64,000 nt of DNA from the NCBI RefSeq assembly GCF_000238375.3, contig NZ_AHBZ03000027.1:992001-1056000 (forward strand), written 5' to 3'. A program made the translations under genes and the position numbers. Within the stretch, counting starts at the first letter, position 1, and every line of letters begins with the position of its first letter. Source of the DNA: Pseudoalteromonas citrea (GTDB lineage Bacteria; Pseudomonadota; Gammaproteobacteria; Enterobacterales; Alteromonadaceae). The notes under the pieces are model-generated. The model searched no databases and was not told the origin of the DNA. It saw only the letters and a list, made by a program, of their open reading frames with translations. Of this stretch, positions 45,812-54,499 are shown piece after piece.

Positions 45812-45848
45812 GGGCCACAGAGCTGCGAAGAGTCAGTTTGGCCACATG

Positions 45849-46307
45849 TTAGTAACCAAACTTTTTTTGTATTTTACCTAATGCACGTTTAAACCAAGGT
45901 GTATGGTTTGCGTTATTTTCGTTGGTAATATGCGCTACTGTCGATTGCGGTGGTATTTTATTTGGTGAGGTTGCAGCTGCTGCGTTATCACCTTGCTTTT
46001 CTATTTTCTCTAGAGGGAGTTGCCACTGGTATCCTTTTCTAGAGAAGGTCTTAACTGCATCATCACCAAACAGTGCACGCAGGTGCCCAATACTCTGAAA
46101 TACCATCTGATCAGACACTGTTTTATCAGGCCATACTTTTTGCAGTAACTCGGCTTTGCTATGAACCTTCTCTGTATCAAGTAATAGTATTGCAAGCATA
46201 TGTGCATGCTTTTCTTTTATAGAAAACTTTTTTCCGGAGTTAAAGAGAATGAGATTGTCACAATCAAACTCAAAGTCATTAAATTTATATATCATGAAAA
46301 TTTTCAT
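45849..46307 (-). CDS. ToxR/CadC-type winged-helix DNA-binding protein without membrane anchor
   Basis: 152 residues. The first ~100 residues are an OmpR/ToxR winged helix: FEFDCDNLILFNSGKKFSIKEKHAHMLAILLLDTEKVHSKAELLQKVWPDKTVSDQMVFQSIGHLRALFGDD with the turn VSDQMVFQSIGHLR. Unlike CadC or ToxR there is no transmembrane segment; the C-terminal 45 residues are Asn/Ala/Pro-rich with a basic end. ATG 46295 is an alternative start. It may be a stand-alone regulator or the separated DNA-binding half of a transmembrane regulator. It faces the porin/SBP operon tail to tail. Confidence 0.8.
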   Translation of the reverse strand: MKIFMIYKFNDFEFDCDNLILFNSGKKFSIKEKHAHMLAILLLDTEKVHSKAELLQKVWPDKTVSDQMVFQSIGHLRALFGDDAVKTFSRKGYQWQLPLEKIEKQGDNAAAATSPNKIPPQSTVAHITNENNANHTPWFKRALGKIQKKFGY

Positions 46308-46482
46308 ACCCCACTGGGCACGTACCTGTTTTTATTTTTTTTAAAGCATAACATATTCATTACAAAATCGGGATGTAAACGTGAAAAGTAATTTATATTA
46401 TTATTTAACAATATTTTACATTGTTGGCTAACTTACAACTAAAACGATACTAAACTCATTTATAACTAGTACTTTATACTTA

Positions 46483-46758
46483 TTAACGGTCGATATGGCC
46501 AAGTGCTCTGCTTGGGTCTAAGCGGTCTCGGACACGACGTTTTAATATTTTTGCTTCGGGGAAGCCATTATCTTGCTCTCGGCACCAGATCAGCTCTGTG
46601 TTATAAAAGATTTTAAATGTCCCTTTAATTGCAGGGGCTAATGCTACCTCGGCTAAGTCATCAGAAAAAGTAGACAGTAACTCTTGTGCAAGCCAGCCAC
46701 TGCGAAGTAGCCATTGGCACAATACGCAATAGTGAATAGTGATTTTTGGTTTATGCAT
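46483..46758 (-). CDS. SelT/SelW/SelH-family (Rdx) protein
   Basis: 91 residues, starting with beta strand ITIHYCVLCQWLLRSGWLAQELLSTF: the CxxC (Cys11 and Cys14) and the helix after it are the hallmark of the Rdx family, related to selenoproteins T, W and H. LAPAIKGTFKIFYNTELIW is the second conserved strand-helix stretch. It probably acts in redox reactions with glutathione or thioredoxin. The usual Sec position is Cys here. Free-standing gene. Confidence 0.88.
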   Translation of the reverse strand: MHKPKITIHYCVLCQWLLRSGWLAQELLSTFSDDLAEVALAPAIKGTFKIFYNTELIWCREQDNGFPEAKILKRRVRDRLDPSRALGHIDR

Positions 46759-47294
46759 ATTAAAGAACCTAAGGATTATGGTGTTTTTTTCAAAAAAGAC
46801 TAGCCAACTTAAATAAAGACTAGGTTGTCATGTTTTCTTTAAATAGGCGATAGTAACTTACAAAACACGCTACTTTTTAGTGCGTATTAATAGGCCACTT
46901 CGCATTGCTCGCTTTCTTTACTGTCGTGCATGTGCCTACTGAGTAAGCTATCAAGTTTACATATCTGGTTTTAAAGTACAAAAGTAAAGTGTTTAGGTTG
47001 GGTGAAATGCATTTAATGTATACTTTGTTTATTTGCTTTGTAGCCTTGAAAAATAATGAAAGCGTCTCTATGTTAGATATGTAAGCGGCAAATGTAGGGT
47101 TTAGGGCCATTATTTTTACTTGTATTGTTTAATTAAGACTGGTATTATCTCTAGCTTGGTTTTTAAAACCAAGTGTAATGTCCTTTCTTACCCTGATCCA
47201 GTAAGCCAGCATTAAAAAAAACGAAGCTGAATTATTGTACGGCGACCAAAAGCAAGACTCGAAATCTCGTTGCTAAAGTAAAGTCCTCTTAAAC
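46759..47294. other. Intergenic region, 536 bases
   Basis: AT-rich. A 77-codon minus-strand ORF at 46877-47110 is without an SD and has unusual composition, so I did not annotate it. I see no RNA gene or repeat. Confidence 0.4.
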
Positions 47295-47561
47295 ATGTTG
47301 AACATGTCGGAATATCGTCAAAACTGTAGTGAAGCTTATACTAAATTCGTTCAGCTTATTGAGCTGAACACATATTATTGTGAGTTTTCTATGTCATATG
47401 AATACAATGGGTCTATGATCCAAATAGCACATCCAGTGCAGTCTATTTCTGTTAATAAAAGTACCGTTGTTTATGCGGATAAAACAGGGATGAAAAACAC
47501 TAGGTTTGCCTCAACAGGCGATGCACGTAGCTTTATAAAATGGCTAACAGCCAAAAGCTAA
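47295..47561 (+). CDS. Small hypothetical protein
   Basis: 88 residues from ATG 47295 (another ATG at 47304). No signal peptide. Two cysteines (QNCSEAYT, YYCEF), a beta-hairpin-like middle and a helical end RSFIKWLTAKS. The protein looks coding in composition, but the start has no convincing SD, so it may be shorter. I do not recognise a family. Confidence 0.45.
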   Translation: MLNMSEYRQNCSEAYTKFVQLIELNTYYCEFSMSYEYNGSMIQIAHPVQSISVNKSTVVYADKTGMKNTRFASTGDARSFIKWLTAKS

Positions 47562-47587
47562 GGTGTTTTACCGTTATGGTGTGTAGG

Positions 47588-47623
47588 CGCAAAGCTTTAA
47601 GTTATCGTTTTATAAGCTTTGCG
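47588..47623. terminator. Stem-loop between convergent genes
   Basis: A 10-bp perfect stem (47588-47597 with 47614-47623) and a 16-base loop, followed by a short T-run; likely terminator of the small gene or of tesA. Confidence 0.55.
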
Positions 47624-47673
47624 TTTATAGCTCCTATCACTTCCCCAAAGACCTAATTATCACTTTAAACCCA

Positions 47674-48300
47674 TCACTTTAAACTCTTTAACCATTTACC
47701 CACTTCTGCATGCATAAAGTCACGAATTATTGGTTGAGCTTTAGCATTAGGGTGTAAATTATCATTTTGCATGAGTGCTTTGTCCACAGCGATCTCAGTC
47801 ATAAAATAAGGCATTAAATAAGCCCCTGTGTCTTGTGCAACTTTACCGTAGCTATTTGAGAACATAGATGTATACCTAGGGCCTAGATTAGGGGGGATTT
47901 GAATCTCCATCAGTGCCACTTTAGCCCCCGATTGTTGGCTCTTCTCTACGAGCTCAGTCAGGTGCTTTTTAAGTAACTTTATCGGAAACCCTCGAATGCC
48001 ATCGTTACCGCCAAGCTCAATTAATACATGGCTTGGTTTGTGCACTTTTAGCCAAGTGTCTATTTTTAGCAATGCATTGTCGGTTGTCTGCCCACTGATA
48101 GCGGTATTAATTATTTCGATCGGTTTTTTTTCTTCAACGTATTTATTTTGTAACAAATTAACCCATGCCTGGGCTTGTTTAAGGCCGTAACCTGCGCTTA
48201 AGCTGTCACCTATGAGCATTATTCTGTCTTTGGCGATGCTAGAAAATGGCAAAAGCAGTAAGATACTAATAACTAAAAAATTTAGGATAAAACGAGTCAT
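47674..48300 (-). CDS. tesA: Periplasmic arylesterase/acyl-CoA thioesterase I (TesA-like)
   Basis: 208 residues with a signal peptide (about 1-22, SIA/KDR). The SGNH blocks are present: GDSLSAGYG with the nucleophile Ser33, GGNDGIRG, and DNLHPNAKAQ with the catalytic Asp/His. This is multifunctional TesA (thioesterase I/protease I/lysophospholipase L1), acting in the periplasm. Its start overlaps the opposite-strand start of ybbA, and both neighbours are the same as in Escherichia coli, which supports the name. Confidence 0.95.
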   Translation of the reverse strand: MTRFILNFLVISILLLLPFSSIAKDRIMLIGDSLSAGYGLKQAQAWVNLLQNKYVEEKKPIEIINTAISGQTTDNALLKIDTWLKVHKPSHVLIELGGNDGIRGFPIKLLKKHLTELVEKSQQSGAKVALMEIQIPPNLGPRYTSMFSNSYGKVAQDTGAYLMPYFMTEIAVDKALMQNDNLHPNAKAQPIIRDFMHAEVGKWLKSLK

Positions 48301-49012
48301 GTCAGTACTTTCTCAATTAAATGTAATTCAGGTCGAAGGATTAACCAAACGAGTGAGTACCCTTGAAGGGGAGCTTACTATCCTTAGCGAAATTAATTTT
48401 TCTGTCAAGTCGGGAGAGTCAGTTGCTATTGTGGGGGCGTCAGGCTCCGGTAAATCAACTCTACTGAGCTTATTGGCTGGGTTGGATACAGCAAGCGGTG
48501 GTGATATTCGCCTAGATGGTGATGCCTTGAGTACGCTGGATGAGGAGCAGCGTGCATGTATTCGAGCAGAAAAAGTGGGCTTTGTATTTCAATCATTTAT
48601 GTTAGTACAAAGTTTAACGGCATTGGAAAATGTAATGCTGCCAGCTGAGTTAGCGGGTGATAAAAAAGCAAAAAGCCAAGCAATTGAGCTATTAGAAAAG
48701 GTTGGTTTATCGCATAGGTTAGCGCATTACCCCTCTCAATTATCTGGTGGAGAGCAGCAGCGTGTTGCTATAGCTCGAGCCTTTATCGGCTCTCCAAAGA
48801 TACTATTTGCAGATGAACCTTCAGCGAATCTTGATAGCAAAAATGGTCATTTAATTGAACGTCTACTTTTTGATCTAAATAAGCAAAATGGGACAACGTT
48901 AATTTTAGTCACGCACGATGAACAGCTTGCACAGCAATGCCAAAGAATTATTCATATTGAAGGTGGGAAGCTAGAGCAAATAAGAGAAGGGAGTGCTATT
49001 AATGTGGGTTAA
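48299..49012 (+). CDS. ybbA: ABC transporter ATPase YbbA
   Basis: About 237 residues from ATG 48299. Walker A GASGSGKST (about residues 47-55), Q-loop FVFQSFMLV, signature LSGGEQQRVAIARAF and Walker B ILFADEPSANLD followed by the H-loop VTHD. This is a MacB/LolD-like ATPase. It pairs with the FtsX-type permease that follows (11-base overlap). The pair is thought to export or handle lipids or toxic substances at the membrane; the substrate is unproven. The frame from 48212 lies in tesA antisense and is not used. Confidence 0.95.
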   Translation: MSVLSQLNVIQVEGLTKRVSTLEGELTILSEINFSVKSGESVAIVGASGSGKSTLLSLLAGLDTASGGDIRLDGDALSTLDEEQRACIRAEKVGFVFQSFMLVQSLTALENVMLPAELAGDKKAKSQAIELLEKVGLSHRLAHYPSQLSGGEQQRVAIARAFIGSPKILFADEPSANLDSKNGHLIERLLFDLNKQNGTTLILVTHDEQLAQQCQRIIHIEGGKLEQIREGSAINVG

Positions 49013-51503
49013 ATTAGCTTTTAGGTTGTTCGCGCGAGAATTTCGCCGTGGGGAGCTGACTATCATTTTTGCAGCGATAGCATTAGCTGTTTTAACGGTT
49101 TTCAGTTTATCGTCGGTTACGGAGCGTATAGGGCTTAATATTGAGAAAAAGACCAGTGATTTTATTGCGGCGGACCGACGTTTATCGAGCAACCATGAGT
49201 TTACAGAGAATTATCTTGATATCGCCAGTAAAGAAGGTCTGGAAACGGCCTCATTGTTATTTTTTGACTCCATGTTATTTGCCAATGATGAGCTAGTTCT
49301 TGGGTCAGTGAAGGCAGTCAGTGAACAGTACCCATTGCGTGGCATGGTGACCATAAAAGACCAATTAGATGAATTACCATATGAAGTACGAGGCGGACCA
49401 AAAGTTGGGTCAATATGGTTGAGCGAAGGGCTCTTTTATACTTTAAATGTGAATGTTGGTGATACCGTAGAGCTAGGCGCAGGGCAATTTAAGGTGAGCA
49501 AAGTGCTTATTAATGAGCCGGATGCCCCTTTCTTTTCTCTGGCAGGTAACAAGCGCGTTTTACTTAATTATTTGGATGTGGCTAAAACACAAGCGGTACA
49601 AGCAGGAAGCCGAGTGTTCCATCGATTATTATTTGCTGGAACAGAGCAGCAATTAGCAGACTATTATGAATGGCTTAAGCCGCAACTAAAAGAAAATCAA
49701 AATTGGGAGGGCATTAAAGATAGACAGTCGCCTTTAGGGGAGAATTTAGCGCGTGCTGAGCGATTCTTACTTCTCGCTGGTTTATTTGGCATTATGCTCG
49801 CGGCTGTGGCAATGGCAGTATCGGCAAAACGGTATTGTGAACGTCAGTATGATCCGGTTGCTATGATGAAAACGTTGGGTGGTAGTCGTCAAATAATTCG
49901 AAATATCTTTCTAACGCATTTGGGTCTAGTGACGCTGGTTTCAATCGCAATTGGGCTAGGGCTCGGTTTTATTTTACAGCATATTGGCGCTAATTATTTG
50001 GCACAATTTATGGGCACTCAATTGCCTGAAGCGGGTGCGAAACCTTGGTTATTGTCGGCGTTTATTGGTGTCGTATGTGCTTTGATGTTTTCACTGAAAC
50101 CCCTGTTAGATCTATTTGACATCCCGCCTTTACGTGTTTTACGTCGTAACTTAGGCGATAAGCTAGCGATAAGCAAAATACACATGGTGTCGTCGCTGCT
50201 TACTATTTTTGCACTCATGTGGTTGTTTAGTGGTCAAATCATACTGACATTGATTTTATTTGGTTCGACACTGGTTGTGATTGGGGTGTTGTTTGCCATT
50301 TCACGGGCGCTATTTTCGTTTGGCCGCAAGCTCGGTTTAAGCCCCGGTTCAAGTTGGTCATTGGCAATTGCAACCTTACAAAAGCGTGCGAATGCAAATG
50401 CTATCCAGTTGATCAGCTTTGCATTAGCGATAAAACTCATGTTGTTCTTAGTTGTACTTAAGAATGACATGATTTCTGACTGGGAAATGCAAGTCCCAGA
50501 AGATGCACCCAATGCATTTTTTATTAATATTCCAGAACAAGATATCTCGCCAATAACTGCTTTCTTCAATAATAACGGGATTACGCATGAGGCATTCTAT
50601 CCGGTGTTTAATGCGCGTGTTAATGCTGTTAATGGCGAAGAATTGGCGCGTCGGTTGTCCAAGCAAGAGGGCGAAGAGCAAGACGAAGATGCGCGTGAGG
50701 GAGTCAGCCGGGAGCCTAATTTAACTTGGTTGAGCGATGTTCCTGAGGGTAATGAAATTATCGAGGGTGAATGGTTTAGTGGCGGTGATGAAATCGAAGT
50801 TTCAGTATTTGAAGGCTGGAAAGAGGTGCTTGATTTAGAATTAGGAGACACCATTTCGTTTTTAGCGAATGAGCAGCGTTTTGATGCAAAAGTAACAAGT
50901 TTTCGCAGTGTTGATTGGGGCACATTGAAACCTAACTTTGTGATGATACTGAGCCCGAATATGGCAGGAAAAATTCCGGTAACCTATTTCAGTGCCGGGA
51001 AGTTAGAAAGCCAGCATAACAAAGACATTAGTCGGTTGTTACAGCGCCACCCCACCGTTAGCATGATTGATATCAAGAGTCGCTTAGAGCAAGCTCAGTC
51101 AATTATTGCACAGGTGTCATTAGCTATTGGTTTTGTGCTATCAATCGTTTTAGTCAGCGGTGCACTGGTACTTATTTCACAAGTACAAGCAAGTCTCGCC
51201 GAACGTATGCAAGAAGTTGTCATTCTTCGCACACTCGGTGCCAAAGGGCGGTTGATAAAACTTGCTACGCTTTATGAGTTTATTTTACTGGGTGCTATTG
51301 CTGGTTTTGTGGCCGCGCTTGTGAGTGATGTTGCTTTACTTGTTATTCAACAACAACTGTTTGATGTCGAAGGTAGGCTTCATTTATATGTGTGGATACT
51401 TGGACCGGTTAGCGGAGCTGTTTTTGTAGCAAGTATTGGCTATTTTATGGTTGCTAATACCATGAGACAAAACACGCAAGGACTGCTTAGAAAGCTAAGC
51501 TAG
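49002..51503 (+). CDS. ybbP: FtsX-like permease YbbP
   Basis: About 833 residues from ATG 49002 (SD GAAGGGAG). N-terminal TM helix (REFRRGELTIIFAAIALAVLTVFSL), a large periplasmic domain, then two FtsX-type permease modules, one near residues 250-480 and one near 690-830, with SLAERMQEVVILRTLGAKGRLIKLATLYEFILLGAIAGFVAAL showing the type VII ABC coupling helix. It forms the membrane part of the YbbAP complex. An acidic Glu/Asp-rich segment near residues 555-570 (EGEEQDEDAREG) is a lineage-specific insertion in the periplasmic domain. Confidence 0.95.
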   Translation: MWVKLAFRLFAREFRRGELTIIFAAIALAVLTVFSLSSVTERIGLNIEKKTSDFIAADRRLSSNHEFTENYLDIASKEGLETASLLFFDSMLFANDELVLGSVKAVSEQYPLRGMVTIKDQLDELPYEVRGGPKVGSIWLSEGLFYTLNVNVGDTVELGAGQFKVSKVLINEPDAPFFSLAGNKRVLLNYLDVAKTQAVQAGSRVFHRLLFAGTEQQLADYYEWLKPQLKENQNWEGIKDRQSPLGENLARAERFLLLAGLFGIMLAAVAMAVSAKRYCERQYDPVAMMKTLGGSRQIIRNIFLTHLGLVTLVSIAIGLGLGFILQHIGANYLAQFMGTQLPEAGAKPWLLSAFIGVVCALMFSLKPLLDLFDIPPLRVLRRNLGDKLAISKIHMVSSLLTIFALMWLFSGQIILTLILFGSTLVVIGVLFAISRALFSFGRKLGLSPGSSWSLAIATLQKRANANAIQLISFALAIKLMLFLVVLKNDMISDWEMQVPEDAPNAFFINIPEQDISPITAFFNNNGITHEAFYPVFNARVNAVNGEELARRLSKQEGEEQDEDAREGVSREPNLTWLSDVPEGNEIIEGEWFSGGDEIEVSVFEGWKEVLDLELGDTISFLANEQRFDAKVTSFRSVDWGTLKPNFVMILSPNMAGKIPVTYFSAGKLESQHNKDISRLLQRHPTVSMIDIKSRLEQAQSIIAQVSLAIGFVLSIVLVSGALVLISQVQASLAERMQEVVILRTLGAKGRLIKLATLYEFILLGAIAGFVAALVSDVALLVIQQQLFDVEGRLHLYVWILGPVSGAVFVASIGYFMVANTMRQNTQGLLRKLS

Positions 51504-51848
51504 TACGAGGTGGAAATGAGTAAGAAGGTCGCTTGATGGCGGCCTTTTTTTATGTGCTTCAAGCTATTATTTAGCATAAATACCACAACACTAAATCGTA
51601 TTTAAACCCTCACTTACCTCAACATTGGAGGTTACTTTATACAAACTTTTTATTCAAATAAAAGTGAGTAAGTAACTTGTAAGCTGACTTTAACTTTATA
51701 CGGCAAAGTTCCTATATTACTTACAAATCAAATTGTTAAAGAAGATAGGACGCCATTAGTGTTCATGTAAATAAACCTGTGATGCCTATTTTTACGACTA
51801 TACTCAGACTGGATCAGGTATATAATATATAACATATGGAACAATGCT
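51504..51848. other. Intergenic region, 345 bases
   Basis: The first 50 bases hold the ybbP terminator; the rest is the promoter region of the porin/PstS-like unit. A TATAAT occurs at 51821-51826 but no good -35 is at the right distance, and no clear Pho box was found. Confidence 0.4.
51525..51551 (+). terminator. Intrinsic terminator after ybbP
   Basis: Stem 51525-51532 with 51539-51546, one T-G pair, six-base loop, then seven T; ends the ybbA-ybbP unit. Confidence 0.78.
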
Positions 51849-53039
51849 ATGAATATAAAATTACTCTCGGCAGCTGTAGGGCTTGCGTGCATCAGTGCCA
51901 CTGCGCATGCTGAAATTAGGATCAATGGCTTCGCATCGATAGTTGCGGGCCAAACTCTCGATGATAATACTAGCTTATATGGTTATGATGATGATATTTC
52001 ATATAAAAATGAAAGTATGTTTGCATTGCAATTGTCATCAGATTTACAAGATGGGCTCAGTGCAACGGCTCAAATTGTGGCCCGTGGTAATGAAGATTTT
52101 GATGCAGAGTTTGAATGGGCGTATGTGAGTTATCAAATCAATGATGACTTGAAAGTGAGTGGCGGAAAAATGCGTATTCCCTTTTATCGTTATTCAGACT
52201 TTTTAGATGTTGGGTATGCTTATCGTTGGGTTCGTCCCCCGCAATCAGTATATAGCTTTGCTTTTTCAACCTATGAAGGTTTAAATTTATTGCACAACAC
52301 TACATTAGGTGATTGGGACTCATCTGTGCAGGTTATTTACGGCTCTTTTGAAGACACCGTTCCTTCAGGTGCAGGAGCAATGCCAGAAGATATTAAACTC
52401 AATGATCTAATGGGAGTGAATTGGACAGTCAGTTATGACTGGTTTAGTGCTCGGGCTGCTTATTTGGTCGCTGAGACCAGCATAAATGCCTCGAGTGTTA
52501 CTGGGCTTACTGCAGCACTGAATGGTTATGGTTTGAGCAATCAAGCAAATAATTTACTGATAAATAAAGATGATGGCTCATTTTTTGGGCTTGGTATCTC
52601 AGTTGATTACGATAGTTTTTTGTTCGATGCTGAATATACAGAAATTGAAGTGACGGACAGCTTACTGCCTGACCAAACCCAATACTATGCATCGATTGGC
52701 TATCGGTTAGACGAATGGACCTTGCATCTTACCTATGAAAGTAACGATGATGAGCATGATTCAAATCGACTGAATACCGTACCAGTCTCTATAACTGGCC
52801 CAAATAATACCGTGGTCCCAGTATCATTAGACCCAACAAACGCAAATTCGCCTTTATTAAAAGACCTAACAAATCAGGTATATTTAGGGGCTAAACAAGA
52901 AAGTAGTACTGTAACGGTTGGTGCTCGATATGATTTTCATCCGTCCGCAGCATTCAAAATTGATCTGAGCCGCTTTAATGATGATGTTACTGATCAAGAT
53001 ATTGATGTATTGGCTGTTGCTATTGACCTCGTCTTTTAA
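51849..53039 (+). CDS. Outer-membrane porin-like protein
   Basis: 396 residues with a signal peptide (cleavage AHA/EIR). The mature protein starts IRINGFASIVAGQTL, then shows regularly alternating beta strands to the C-terminal VLAVAIDLVF, ending in Phe, the outer-membrane barrel signature. It is linked with the next gene for a PstS-like protein (7-base gap), a pairing seen elsewhere in marine gammaproteobacteria; uptake or sensing of an anion such as phosphate is a plausible inference but not shown. Confidence 0.78.
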   Translation: MNIKLLSAAVGLACISATAHAEIRINGFASIVAGQTLDDNTSLYGYDDDISYKNESMFALQLSSDLQDGLSATAQIVARGNEDFDAEFEWAYVSYQINDDLKVSGGKMRIPFYRYSDFLDVGYAYRWVRPPQSVYSFAFSTYEGLNLLHNTTLGDWDSSVQVIYGSFEDTVPSGAGAMPEDIKLNDLMGVNWTVSYDWFSARAAYLVAETSINASSVTGLTAALNGYGLSNQANNLLINKDDGSFFGLGISVDYDSFLFDAEYTEIEVTDSLLPDQTQYYASIGYRLDEWTLHLTYESNDDEHDSNRLNTVPVSITGPNNTVVPVSLDPTNANSPLLKDLTNQVYLGAKQESSTVTVGARYDFHPSAAFKIDLSRFNDDVTDQDIDVLAVAIDLVF

Positions 53040-53046
53040 GGAGTAA

Positions 53047-53454
53047 ATGATGAAAAAACTAGTTTCTATTTGTTTATTGTGTGTCTCTGCGTACACCAGT
53101 GCTGAGGTTGCCGTAATTGTTAATCCTAATAACAATAATGCGTTAGATAAGGGCGTTATTTCTAAAATATATTTGGGAAAAACAAAGTCATATGCGGATG
53201 GTGGGAAAATAAAAGCCGTTGGGCAAAAAGGCACCGCTGTGGCAAAAGAGTTTACGCAAAATGTGGTGGGTAAATCGAGTAGTCAGTTTAAAGCCTATTG
53301 GTCTAAATTAATTTTTACAGGAAAAGGGACACCACCAGACCCACTCGCGAGCGATCAAGCTGTGATTGACTTTGTGGCCAGTAACCCACAGGGGATTGGT
53401 TATATCGACAGCGCCAAAGTGACTGACGCTGTAAAAGTGATCGGTAAATTTTAA
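53047..53454 (+). CDS. Small PstS-like periplasmic phosphate-binding-type protein
   Basis: 135 residues with a signal peptide (AYTSA/EVA). GVISKIYLGKTKSYADGGKIKAVGQKG and KSSSQFKAYWSKLIFTGKGTPP, QAVIDFVASNPQGIGYIDS correspond to one half of PstS-like binding proteins, a small single-lobe form common next to porins. It probably is not a complete transport binding protein; function unknown. It shares an operon with the upstream porin and is followed by a strong terminator. Confidence 0.85.
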   Translation: MMKKLVSICLLCVSAYTSAEVAVIVNPNNNNALDKGVISKIYLGKTKSYADGGKIKAVGQKGTAVAKEFTQNVVGKSSSQFKAYWSKLIFTGKGTPPDPLASDQAVIDFVASNPQGIGYIDSAKVTDAVKVIGKF

Positions 53455-53486
53455 TTGCATGAGTACGGTTTGCAATCTAGATATGT

Positions 53487-53510
53487 AAAGCACCTTCGGG
53501 TGCTTTTTTT
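53487..53510 (+). terminator. Intrinsic terminator with UUCG loop
   Basis: 8-bp stem 53487-53494 with 53499-53506, tetraloop TTCG, T-run to 53510; ends the porin/PstS-like operon. Confidence 0.92.
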
Positions 53511-53585
53511 GAAGGTATAATATATTTTTAGGTTTTATGGTGATACATTTTAGTTTGTACTTAAATAGAAACAAACGGATGCTAT

Positions 53586-54041
53586 ATGATTTATAGAGCT
53601 GCAACAGAGGCTGATTTATCAAAGTTAGAGGAGTTAGAGCAGGCCATTATTACTGCTGAGCGGCCATTTAACCAAACTCTAAAAATTGAAGGTGCTAAGT
53701 ATTATGATTTACCAGCTTTAATTACTAGCGGTGACAGTTTGCTGCTGATTGTAGAGCTGGAAGGGGAAATCATCTCGACAGGCTACGTACAGATAAGAGA
53801 CTCGAAACAGTCATTAATTCATGAAAAGCATGGTTATTTGGGGTTCATGTATGTTGAGCCACAATATAGGGGAAAAGGGATCAATAAATTGGTTATTGAG
53901 CGTTTGATTGAATGGGCAAAGGTAAAGAATATCCACGACTTTTATCTTGATGTATATTCTAGCAATCGCGCTGCCGTGAGCGCTTATAAAAAGTTAGGGT
54001 TTGATGATACTTTGGTTGAAATGGCAGTACATAAAAAGTGA
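53586..54041 (+). CDS. GNAT-family N-acetyltransferase
   Basis: 151 residues. GYLGFMYVEPQYRGKGINKLVIERLIEWA is the acetyl-CoA loop (Q-x-x-G-x-G/A variant) and HDFYLDVYSSNRAAVSAYKKLGFDD the C-terminal signature. The acceptor is unknown. The gene starts at ATG 53586 without a strong SD. Confidence 0.88.
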   Translation: MIYRAATEADLSKLEELEQAIITAERPFNQTLKIEGAKYYDLPALITSGDSLLLIVELEGEIISTGYVQIRDSKQSLIHEKHGYLGFMYVEPQYRGKGINKLVIERLIEWAKVKNIHDFYLDVYSSNRAAVSAYKKLGFDDTLVEMAVHKK

Positions 54042-54219
54042 TAACTTGTAGTTTTTTATTTGATAAAAAAGCAGGTAGTTTCAGCTCGTTGTAATGTATT
54101 TGTTGAGTGGCTGATATTTTCCTCAGTGCGTCAAATGTTGAAACTTGATATTGTAAGTGGTGTATATGCAGTATAGTAATTGGTGGTTTTTTATCCTGCA
54201 CCAACAGCTTTACACTATA

Positions 54220-54411
54220 ATGGTCAATACCCGTTTTCCGAATTTGGCTAGTATTATTGCCTTCAGCTATAAGAATTCCCCTGATATTGATTTACCTAAT
54301 TGGCAAACGCTTTATTACAAAGACAACTACCCAAGGTTACAGCGTATAAAAACCCAGCTTGATCCACATAATAGGCTGCATCATAGTCAATCAATAGAGC
54401 TACTGGCTTAA
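54220..54411 (+). pseudogene. Remnant of a BBE-type FAD oxidase (C-terminal fragment)
   Basis: The last ~60 residues match the BBE C-terminal motif of berberine-bridge-type oxidases: NWQTLYYKDNYPRLQRIK (Y-Y-x3-N-x-x-R-L-x2-I-K), then LDPHNRLHHSQSIELL (D-P-x-N-x-F-x-x-x-Q-S-I). Nothing of the PCMH FAD domain is found before it: the preceding stretch runs into the upstream acetyltransferase gene after about 100 bases without motifs. So only the end of an ancestral gene of about 500 codons remains. Confidence 0.75.
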
Positions 54412-54499
54412 GTGGCAATTCGTTCAGAGTTTTTGCACTGGCATCAAAAAGATGCCAGTCTTGATATATGTATTACTTAAGTTGAGCAGGAACTTTATC

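Noticed and set aside
46877-47110. 77-codon minus-strand ORF
   Set aside because: No SD, no recognisable motif, composition unlike neighbouring genes; most likely chance in an AT-rich gap.
53047-53454. Complete phosphate-transport binding protein
   Set aside because: The protein has only one lobe of about 115 residues, and no pstC, pstA or pstB gene follows.
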